Positions 13,501-25,500 of a DNA stretch of 64,000 nt are shown piece by piece; positions within the stretch are counted from its first letter, which is position 1; each line of letters opens with the position of its first letter. Both the position numbers and the translations under genes were made by a program. The stretch is from positions 28,195,989 to 28,259,988 of the forward strand of contig NC_092572.1 of assembly GCF_037975245.1 (NCBI RefSeq), read 5' to 3'. The notes beneath the pieces are model-generated. The model saw nothing but the letters and a program-made list of their open reading frames with translations. It did no database searches and was not told where the DNA came from. Origin of the DNA: Apostichopus japonicus. Taxonomy: Eukaryota > Echinodermata > Holothuroidea > Aspidochirotida > Stichopodidae.

Positions 13501-16500
13501 AATAATAATAATAATAAATGAGGCTTATATAGCGCCAAATCAGTAAACAAAAGTTACTGCTCAAAGCGCTTTACAAAGAAGTAAATTAATTTACAAAAGA
13601 ACAAGTGAAAAAATGGGTCAATCAATCCAATGAGTTAGTTATTCTTTGCCAACTAATCACATCAATAACTTTCATTTTAGACTAGCCTTGGTCAGAAAAT
13701 TTCTGAGATGTGACAATGTTTGAGATGTAACCAACAGCTCATCTGAGACTTGAATTTCTCTTGAGCTCCACATAAGAGAGTAAGATTCTGGTTTCTCGCA
13801 CAGAAGATCAACATACTAAATGAAGTCAAAGCAGCTACTGACCTCTGACCTCGATCGGCTTAATGGGATATACTGTACATCACATATATTGTAAGGAAGG
13901 AAAGAAAATCTACAAAACCACATCTAAAGTTAACTGTGTGTTCTCCCATTTGTTTCTAAAACTTATTGATATTTAGGTGAACTGACCTATGACCTCTATC
14001 TAATAAGAAAGTAAGAAAGTTATTGTAGATGTATATACATTATTTAGGGTATAGTTGTTAACAGACATTTCAATGCACACAGTGTAATGTGCAAAAGTAA
14101 TTACTGATCTATTCTACTTTACAGAATGATTTAAGGACAAACAATATGTATATCCTTCATTATGTACAGTGCTTTAAAGCCAATTCCAACAAACAAAATA
14201 TCGTTAAAAGAGCACTAGCTATCTGCTCACTGAAAGAAGACCTTTCAAACTTGATATGATTTCACAATTGTATAATATATAGTACTTTCAAAGCAAACAA
14301 TATCTTTGCAACAGTTCAGTCTAAGCTGTTTGACTTTTGTAACTCCATTGTCAAATCAATTAAGGCTTTACTGCCAGGTCAGGGGGAAACTGTAAGACAC
14401 TTCCGGCTACTGGTATTACTGGTCACGTTTGCACAAAGCTCTCTAAACTTCAGATGCCTAACATCCTTTGTTTATTGCTTTACTGCTTGCAAGCATTTCT
14501 GGAACCAGTAGGTCAGGTGGTCACAGCAAAACAGTGGTTGACACCTAGATGTAACCTTCTATCAGATGAGATGCAACCACAGATGATTAATGCACCAAAT
14601 TAAGCCATAATTGCCTCATAATTTGTGGCTGAAATGCTTTGAGGCTACAAAACATTACATTCTGTAAACGATTCCATGTAGTACCAAGAGAAAATATGTC
14701 AAGAGCATTGCTCAAGCAATGTGGCAGAAGAAGCAAAACACCATGACGCTGTCAAGTATTACAATATCTTAATACATAGAGGTATTGAGATGTATAGGGC
14801 TTTATTGTTATTAAGTGTACATAGTCTACACTGCACATTTGTGACGTTTTACAAATTTATGAAGGTTTTGGTCCTGTTGGGATGTCATCTACAGTTAACA
14901 TGCTTTAATGTGTGTACAGAGGACTGTACTGTAGCCATTGTCTGTCATTTTCTAACAAAACTAATCTAGAACGTCCTCCAAGTTGCTTTGGTGTATGTGC
15001 AGGGCTGTAGCCACAGTCTGTTCAAAAACATGAAATCTTATACTGCACAATGCAGTTAGAATGATGGAATTGATAGACACATTTTGCATCTAACCCCTAA
15101 CCCAAAGAAATTATCCAAGGGGTGGACAATACTGTGTCTGAGACGCCTCTTTCAGGGGGACATCAGACTCCCTCTCCCACTTCAAACTCTGTCTAGATGG
15201 CATTGTCAACTGCATGTGTAAAGTTTAAGAAACTGGCTGGAGTCTTGAATATTTTGGTGTTTAGGCATCACATGCAGACACAGAAATACACCCACACAAA
15301 TACACCTACAGTACTGTACAGGCAAACTTGAAATTTAATATAGGTTCCAATGCTTTCAGCATAGGAACTTAATAAGACACCAAAATGGCAAACTACAATA
15401 AGGGTTTGATGAAATAACTGGTTGCGAATCAAGACATTGCATAAATTTCAAGGCTTTCACATATTTTGTCCCTGCTGACCTCAAATGGCCTATGACCACA
15501 ACCGAAAGATAAAGAGTTCACCTAATCAATTGAGGGATATTCATGTGCTAGACTACAGTGAGACCCATCCATGTTTCTCTTTCATACTGTATCATTTTGA
15601 CAAGAATTTCCCATTTTGACCTTCATGAAAGCAGGATTCATCTTATCACTAAACAAGAGCCCAAAGGCACTATGGTTCCTTGCTTATAAGGACTTTAGAA
15701 GCACTATCCTAAAATTGTTATTTCAGGGTTTAATGTACACACACAATATCATTGCCATAAATATCACAAATCAATGATTGGTCCTTTTGAGAATCAGTTG
15801 ACTTTTGTTAGATTTGTTTATATAAACTTGCAGAATCATCCTAACTTTACTTAATAACTTTGGTTGCACAGGAGTCAACCCATGGACATTTAAAATATGG
15901 CCACACAAATTCAAAAATTCAACAACAAAAAACTAATACAGGTCACTGGAGGCACTATTCCAAGGTCATGTGAGGTCAACAGAGGTCCACCTCTCAAAAC
16001 CAAACAAAACCGCATGAAGGTCACGCAGGGGTCAACCATAGACAATTTTGATCAGTTTGGAGACTGAGTTTTTGACCCTTGTTGACCTTGGATGACATGA
16101 CCATAATGTTTGGAAACGATCGCTTACCCTTTACGCAACTAGTCCAAAAAAAAACATATTTAACCCATAATTGACCTTTGGTGACCTTGGATTACATAAC
16201 GGTTATTTTGGAAAATGTGCCCCTTCATTCACAACTGGTCCCAATATAACAGCTATTTTATATTTTGTAATTGGAAGTTGTTGCAAAAATTGGCATGAGT
16301 GGGCAGATTTTTTGCCCATAAGCGACCTTGGATGACATGACTGTTTTTATTAAAAAGTTCCCCTCATTGATGTGCACATTCTCGCATAATTGTTATGCAC
16401 TCCAATGTACACACACAATGTTATTGCTAAAAAGGTATCAAATCCAACCTCTGGGGACTCATAACTTAAGAACCGTTTCGTCTATAGAACACAGAGCTCT

Positions 16501-19500
16501 ATAAAATATTGACAAACTGTTTTTCTTTGCCCTGTATCTCCTATTAAAAATTAGCATATATTTTATATAAAAACCTTAACCTCTGATTAACTTTACACCC
16601 GAAGGTCGCACACGGGTCAACCCATGGACAATTTTGATCGGAAGACCATTTGAGATCTGAATATGGCCACAAGAATTCAAATAACCAAAGAAACTAACAC
16701 AGGTCACCAGAGGTCAACAGAAGGTTGAAGCTGTCACAAAGATGATTAATGGATTACAATAGCGTAACTCAGACATTTTGTTCTCAAGCTATTGCAGAAA
16801 TACTAGTTTTTGACCCCTAATTGACCTTTGATGACCTTGGATCACACGACTGTTATGGTTGAAACGATCCCCTACCCCATTTACAACTAGTTCTAAAACA
16901 AACACGTCACACCCTGTCAATGGGAGTTATATATTGCTTTGTTTATTATTTGGCTTTTTGGTCCTAACTGACCTTTGGTGACCTTTACAAGCAGCGAAAA
17001 CAATAGGGCCCACCTTCTCATTATGGCGAATCTAAATACCAAGTTTGATATCAGTTCAACTTTTCCTTGTTGAGTTACAGTGCACCCAAGCAAGTGTTAC
17101 AGACACACACATATGCCAAGCTGACTACATAGGTTCCTTTTGCTAAAGCAAGGAACCAAAAACACTGTGATTCATATCTACATGACATCCACCTGCTAAG
17201 TTTGACATCCATTCAATTTTCCTTGTTGGGCTACTATATTTTAATTGGCTTGACATTGTGACTTCTGCTGACCTCAAATGACCCTCCACTATATATATGA
17301 GAAATCATCTACTCAATATTAGTTATCCACATACTAGTAGTAAACAATCCATCCATCCATTATTCCATCCATCCATGTTTCATATTTTGAGATATCATGT
17401 ACTGTATACCGTAGGGCTACTAAGGAATATGCTGCAGCCTTGGTCACATTGCATGTAAACTGTACAGTTAAATGTGAGTAGATCATTGCAGCAGCTGATC
17501 AAACTCAAATGGTAAATATAAGTGATGGTGCTGATCATACGGATTTTGTTTTAACAAAATTTAGGCAGGCAATAAAGCAGACATTCATTGCTTGTGATCA
17601 TTAGCCCCATTGTTTGCTTTAAAGAGGAGCACACTGTTCCCTTTGTGGTCTCTGGCAGGCTTTACCACAAGCTCTGTTATGACTTGTTTGTTAGAGGAAT
17701 TTTCTAGTAAAAAATGGGGGCCAGTCCTTCCTGTCATATCATCTTTTGTCTTAGTATTTCACTATTAAGCCTTGCCATATGATGAATTGCAGTTTCTGTG
17801 ATAGAGTGCTTGAAACATTGGCCCTTCCTGCCAGAAAATTTGAATCTAAGGACCGACCTACATCAAGACATGACGTCAGTGCATCACATTGGTCACACTC
17901 GATCAGATCTCACTCTAGGCTTGGCCTTGATATGCTACACAGGAGTGTGTATAGACTTCGCATATGCCTGTGAATAAAAAAGATCTCACTCTACGCTTGG
18001 CCTTGATTCACTACACAGGAATGTGTACATCACAGGGAAATTTCCATCTACACCCTATTTTGCTTCAGCAATTTTAACTTTCCTGGCTACAGTGTAGCTT
18101 GCTAATGATAGCGTCCCTGCAGCCCCCCCCCCCCCCACCCCAACGAAGTGAAGCAATGACGTCACCGTCGATCTCCAATGTTCAAATCATATTATATTAA
18201 GTTGGCGCAAGGTTAAAAAATTCACTTCTCCTGAATCATAGGATGAAAACATCCCAAACATCCCTAGGACTGTGGCGATGATAATTCCAAATCCAGTACC
18301 CATAGGTCAGGCTTTGTTTCGTTCTTGATTAAGTCTTTATAGTTATTTCATGTTCTGTGTAATCTCTGGAGGAATAAGTTAAAGGTATGGGAAGACAGTC
18401 TGCCTACTTCCTGGAGAATTTGTGACCAAGGCTTAAGTAAAATCTTGTCTCTAGGGTGGGGAAAATGATTTCTCTCAAAGCTTCTTTGTTTTTCTTTAAA
18501 TTTCTATAAAACACTCAAGTTTGCAAGCAACTCTACCATTCACCAAGACACTCCAAGCTGTCATGCATGTGCAGTAGAGACAAGCTAGAAAACTGTAAGA
18601 AATTAGTTACATTAATTTCAATACAGGTAAAGAGTTCATCTTTTAACTTTGCCCCAAACCCCTAAGGAGCCTAGTCAGTTTAATTGTGCCTACCTTCTGT
18701 ATATTACCTGTGAATGTATGCACTATGCAGGTTAGTTCTGTGATAACAATGTGCACACAGAGTAGCAGCCCTTATTAAGTGTAATTTGAATTAATTAGTT
18801 TATTGATCTCCTGTTATGGCAGAATGCACAAAGAATGAATTTATTATTTAGGAATTAATACCTGTAACAGCTATAGTGAGTCTACAGGTACAGTTATTAC
18901 TAAATTGTAATGTGTGTAAATTCTGTATCATTTTAACTGAACATTGTTTAATAGCTGTTTACAGGGTTGATTATGGCACTTATATTCCCTCAGCCATAAT
19001 GTGCGTATGGTTAAGTCCTAACCTACATTGAATTAATGTGAGAGAATTGAAAGTGCTTCAGGTTATTGGTCCATTGAGAAACAACATTGGGATATTTATA
19101 AGTTTTATTATGTATTGCTGTGATTATGTCGAGCTTTACCCGTCACTCTAATGCACTCACATTTATTTTTCAGTTGGTATAAGTGTCGCCTATTCGAGCT
19201 ATGTTTAGATCCCATGATGCAATGCTACACTTTTACTAGTTGCCATGGTGACAGGATTTGCTGAACTTTCCATCAACTTCTGGGTTGAAAGATTTGTAGC
19301 AATATATTTTAGTAGATAGGACTGCGGCTATATTAAGGTTTTGTTAGAATGTTAGCAAGTATTAGCAGCCCTAATAGTCACTCCTAATTGGTACAGATAA
19401 TCATCAGACCAGATAAAGCTGATATTCTATGTGATATAGTCTCTGCTTTGTAGCCTACTTTTAGTCCAAGGGGTTGCCTAGGTACATGCAGCCTAAACAA

Positions 19501-22500
19501 AGGTGTTTGCTGCCATGGCAACCTGTTGTCTAAGTCAGAAGTTGCAAATGGGCCAAAGTGGTTAAAGTGCTACTTGTTGTTACTATTACTAGATGAGGGA
19601 TTTCCCCGTTAGAGTTTACTGAAAAATTTCCCGCTCCTGAACTTGACAGTCATTTGTTGCTGTTAATTAGCTACAAAATTCATCATAAATTTGATTTTTC
19701 TTTCTTGACCTATAACTATGGGCTTCTGTTGGGCACACAACATCTTGTCAGGAGTCATTATAGCTAAGTATTGTGTGTTCATGTACGGGTATTTTAAAGG
19801 GCATGTTTTCATGGACTGCAGGGAAATAAGTTTTTCTGAGCCAGTTTTCAAGACTTTTTAAATCCTAGTAATAATACTGTATTAAGGGTCTACACAGTTT
19901 ATATAATGAAAGAAATTTCAGAGGATTTGGGCATTTATTCGCCCGGTACTGTATGTATGTGTTGCTATGAGAGGCTTTGCTACTTCAATCCTATTAACAC
20001 TCTCTTCTCATTTTTTCTCTAAGTTCATTCATATTATAACAAAATAGCAATAAGTGTGATATAAGGAGATGTTCCTATACATGTACCGAACCCAAATATG
20101 TTTCTATTGGAGGTCTACATTGTTTTTTATAATGCAAGAAATTTCAGATTTTGAAAATTATTTGCCCTGTACTGTATGTATGTGTTACTATGAGAGGCTT
20201 TGCTACTTCAATCTTATTAACACTTTCTTCTCATTTTTTCTCTAAATTCATTCATATTGCCACAAAATAGCAATAAGTGTGTTCTTAGGAGATGTTCGTA
20301 TGCACCGAACCCAAATATGTTTCTATTGGAGGTCTACACAGTTTTTTATAATGCAAGAAATTTCAGAGGATTTTGGAATTTATTCACCCACATACTGTAT
20401 GTATGTGTTGCTATGAGAGGTTTTGCTACTTCAATCCTATTAACACTTTCTTCTCATTTTTTCTCTAAATTCATTCATATTATAACAAAATAGCAATAAG
20501 TGTGCTCTTAGGAGATGTTCGTATGCACCAAACCCAAATATGTTTCTATTGGAGGTCTACACAGTTTTTTATAATGCAAGGAATTTCAGAGGATTTTGAA
20601 AATTATTTGCCCTGTACTGTATGTATGTGTTGCTATGAGAGGTTTTGCTGCTTCAATCCTATTAAAATTTTCTTCTCATTTTTTCTCTAAATTTATTCAT
20701 ATTGCCACAAAATAGCAATAAGTGTGCTCTTAGGAGATGTTCGTATGCACCGAACCCAAATATGTTTCTATTGGAGGTCTACACAGTTTTTTATAATGCA
20801 AGAAATTTCAGAGGATTTTGGAATTTATTCGCCCTGTACTGTATGTATGTGTTGCTATGAGAGGTTTTGCTACTTCAATCCTATTAAAATTTTCTTCTCA
20901 TTTTTTCTCTAAATTTATTCATATTGCCACAAAATAGCAATAAGTGTGCTCTTAGGAGATGTTCGTATGCACCGAACCCAAATATGTTTCTATTGGAGGT
21001 CTACACAGTTTTTTATAACGCAAGAAATTTCAGAGGATTTTGGAATTTATTCGCCCTGTGCTGTATGTATGTGTTGCTATGTCAGGTTTTGCTGCTTCAA
21101 TCCTATTAAAATTTTCTTCTCATTTTTTCTCTAAATTTATTCATATTGCCACAAAATAGCAATAAGTGTGCTCTTAGGAGATGTTCGTATGCACCGAACC
21201 CAAATATGTTTCTATTGGAGGTCTACATTGTTTTTTATAATGCAAGAAATTTCAGATTTTGAAAATTATTTGCCCTGTACTGTATGTATGTGTTACTATG
21301 AGAGGCTTTGCTACTTCAATCTTATTAACACTTTCTTCTCATTTTTTCTCTAAATTCATTCATATTGCCACAAAATAGCAATAAGTGTGTTCTTAGGAGA
21401 TGTTCGTATGCACCGAACCCAAATATGTTTCTATTGGAGGTCTACACAGTTTTTTATAATGCAAGAAATTTCAGAGGATTTTGGAATTTATTCACCCACA
21501 TACTGTATGTATGTGTTGCTATGAGAGGTTTTGCTACTTCAATCCTATTAACACTTTCTTCTCATTTTTTCTCTAAATTCATTCATATTATAACAAAATA
21601 GCAATAAGTGTGCTCTTAGGAGATGTTCGTATGCACCGAACCCAAATATGTTTCTATTGGAGGTCTACACAGTTTTTTATAATGCAAGAAATTTCAGAGG
21701 ATTTTGGAATTTATTCACCCACATACTGTATGTATGTGTTGCTATGAGAGGTTTTGCTACTTCAATCCTATTAAAAATTTCTTCTCATTTTTGCTATAAA
21801 TTCATTCATATTGCCTTAAAATAGCAATAAGTGTGCTCTTAGGAGATGTTCGTATGCACCAAACCCAAATATGTTTCTATTGGAGGTCTACACAGTTTTT
21901 TATAATGCAAGAAATTTCAGAGGATTTTGAAAATTATTTGCCCTGTACTGTATGTATGTGTTGCTATGAGAGGTTTTGCTGCTTCAATCCTATTAAAATT
22001 TTCTTCTCATTTTTTCTCTAAATTTATTCATATTGCCACAAAATAGCAATAAGTGTGCTCTTAGGAGATGTTCGTATGCACCGAACCCAAATATGTTTCT
22101 ATTGGAGGTCTACACAGTTTTTTATAATGCAAGAAATTTCAGAGGATTTTGGAATTTATTCGCCCTGTACTGTATGTATGTGTTGCTATGAGAGGTTTTG
22201 CTACTTCAATCCTATTAAAATTTTCTTCTCATTTTTTCTCTAAATTTATTCATATTGCCACAAAATAGCAATAAGTGTGCTCTTAGGAGATGTTCGTATG
22301 CACCGAACCCAAATATGTTTCTATTGGAGGTCTACACAGTTTTTTATAACGCAAGAAATTTCAGAGGATTTTGGAATTTATTCGCCCTGTGCTGTATGTA
22401 TGTGTTGCTATGTCAGGTTTTGCTGCTTCAATCCTATTAAAATTTTCTTCTCATTTTTTCTCTAAATTTATTCATATTGCCACAAAATAGCAATAAGTGT

Positions 22501-25500
22501 GCTCTTAGGAGATGTTCGTATGCACCGAACCCAAATATGTTTCTATTGGATTTCTGCACAGTTTTTTATAATGCAAGAAATTTCAGAGGATTTTGGAATT
22601 TATTCGCCCTGTACTGTATGTATGTGCTGCTATGAGAGGTTTCGTTACTTCAATCCTATAAAAAAAATTCTTCTCATTTTTTGTCTAAATTCATTCATAT
22701 TTCCACAAAATAGCAAAAAGTGTGCTCTTAGGAGATGTTCGTATTCACTTATGTAGGATTACCTAATCTTAGCAAGCTGGATTGTGTACTGTGAAATGAA
22801 TAATAAATGGCACTAAGTCATATTTGATATGGAACTCCCTATAGTATTGACTGTGTGTTCCTCAATCAGCAGTTTGAATTTTGCAACAAAATTTCAACTA
22901 AAAATTTGAGTCCCAAATTTCATATTATTTCCAAGACTCGCAAAAGCAGTACAAATAAACGTAATCTACAGAAGTGTTCGCAGTCACTGATACCTAACTT
23001 GGTAGTTTTTCTAGCCTATTTTCATTATTCTAGATGTAAAATAAAATTCCTGTTTCTTGTTTACACTATCCTACTGTACTTACTGTGCTGTATACATTCA
23101 GTGTTCCTCGTTCTGTTGTTGTAAACATAAACCTGTTTACATAGTTTATCCTGATTCTAAACAACTCATCAATAACTCGGAAAGAAAACAATGTATGATT
23201 CTCAGAGAGAGAGTAAACAACAACAACAACAGGGAGCCACCCACATAATACAAACACCAGACCAAACTCACTGCTTACAGTGATACTGTGTGCACGTAAG
23301 TAGCCTGGTGTGTTGTATTCATGGAACATCACTCCCTCCATGTTGTATCTAATGGCTCTACCATGGAATGTAGATATAAACAGATTATCTCCATAGACTG
23401 TTATATCTACAGGATATTCACCTTCTGATCCTTCCAAGGTGATTGTCTTGATTTTATTTAAACTAAAATCAAACACTATCACCTCGTTAGAAAACAAACC
23501 AATAAATATCTCTTCCTCTCTGATAGTCATACAAATGGCTTTTCTATCGCGTAACAGATCACTGTGTGTGAGTAGGTCGTCTGTCTTGATATTGAAGACA
23601 TCCAACTGATCACCACACACAGTGACTATACGAGAATCATCCAAGAATGAAACACAACGAGACGGCCATCTTGAAGGATTCTTAAATTCTTTAGAATAAA
23701 ACCGAGTTATAAATGGCGACGAAGAATCAGGAATATTTAATGCAAACAGGTCTATGAATGATGTCCCTGTGTCTTCGTTGTGACCGCTAACAGCAACTTT
23801 GGTAGAATCCAACGTCATATCACGCAGCTGCCAGTCGCCTTCACCGGTTAACCTGGGCAACCGCGTACGATGAACTCTATTATATACAAGGCAAAAAAAA
23901 GTACAATATTAGGTCAAGTTTACAAGGCCGTGTCCATGGTAACGGAGAATGTTGTCAGACACTATGCATATGGTCGCTGGAGAATGTACGTTTTCATAAC
24001 AAAAGCAAGAAAATAACGGAAGCTGAAGCACCCTCCCCCCAAAGTGTCAATACTAAATAATAAACAAAAAATAAAGAAATAAACAAACAACTAAACAAAC
24101 TCACGGATCGTATATTTGCGAACATGTTGAGAGGAATTTCGCCCTAAACACGAGCTCTGGGATATGGAAATAGCTATTTACACGATTGAGTGTATCAATT
24201 CATATGACATACAGTATAAGCGATTGGCCCGTAAGACGGGTTTCGTCGAGCACCCGGATCACGGGTGAACATTATGCTGTGATTTATTAATTATTAAAAT
24301 TAACAAACAAACAATAAAATAATTGTGGATCAATGAGACGCGAGGGCTTAATAAGGTTTCTCAGAAACTTGGCATATCCGCTGGTGATTATGTGTATTAT
24401 ATTCTCAGACTGAAATTCTCCCCGTGCAAATTAAGAAAGAACGTAAAAAAGAATTAACAGGAAAAATTTACAGAACCTGATCGAAGCCCCCCCCCCCGCC
24501 AATTCAGAATAAATTGTAAACAACTATCAATAAATAAGCAAACAATTACACTAACGGATCGAGTTTGTTGAGAGAATTTTCGCTCTAAACACGAGCTATA
24601 AGATAAGGAGATACATATTTACACGATTGAGTGTATTAAATCATATGACAGTATATAATAGGCGATTGACCCGTAAGACGGGCTGTCGTCGAGCGCCCAG
24701 ATCACGGGCGTACGTTGTGCTGAAAAGTAACAACACATGGAAACGATCGATGAAATATTTATGATATAATACAATATCTTTCTTACCCGCCCGTTCCCTG
24801 TATGGAGTATACTATAGCTGTTTACACGATTGAGTGTATCAATGCATACTCATAGGACATGCAGTATAATAAGCGACTGGCCCGTAAAACGGGCTTTCGT
24901 TGAGCACCCGTATCACGGGTGAACAATATGCTGTGATTTCTTAGTTTAAAATTAAGTAAAAAATAATTGTGGATCAATGAGGCGCGAGGGCTTAAATAGG
25001 TTACTCAGAAACTAGGCATATATAGCCGCTGGTGATTATGTTTATTATATTCTCAGCTGCAGGCTGACCCCTCCCCGTGCAAATTAAGAAAAGAACGTAA
25101 AAAAGTAAAACAATTAATTTATATACTAGCATTTGACCCCAAATATGTTATATATTCAAATATGCCGGTCACCTTTGGTCAAAATTCTCACACTGTTTTA
25201 ATTGCAACCAAGGAAGTTTTCCTCACTCGGATTTTCAGTCATCTTGTGTGTTCCTTAAAAATGTATGAGAACAATTTTGAGAGTAAAAACCTGAAGGAAA
25301 GTATATTTTGAATACTTTATACTAGCAATTTTAGAGTGCTGTAATTATTTGGGGCATGCATATACTTACTATACCGACCTTTAAGGACCTTAATTCTCCA
25401 AAAAGCTTGCAGTTGTCTGCAGCATGCATAGCAATATCGCCCTATTGATACTTCTTCCTCTGTTGAGAGAGTCCTTTAATTAATTAATTTCGGGTGGGAA

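Noticed and set aside
19886-22750. CRISPR-like regular array
   Set aside because: Whole units repeat with no unique spacers, and the genome is eukaryotic.
20257-22756. Series of near-identical 61-85 residue open frames (MLLGDVRMHRTQ-type)
   Set aside because: They arise because the satellite period (222) is a multiple of three; there is no codon-level conservation and the array lies in an intron.
23271-23279. Earlier splice donor (ACT|GTAAGC) in the propeller exon
   Set aside because: The frame beyond it continues with clear propeller strands to a stronger donor at 23083, so the longer exon is preferred.
24228-24921. Hammerhead ribozyme in the double-hairpin module
   Set aside because: A CGAAA word sits before one stem on the minus strand, but no CUGAUGA core or suitable cleavage triplet is present, and one copy lacks GAAA.
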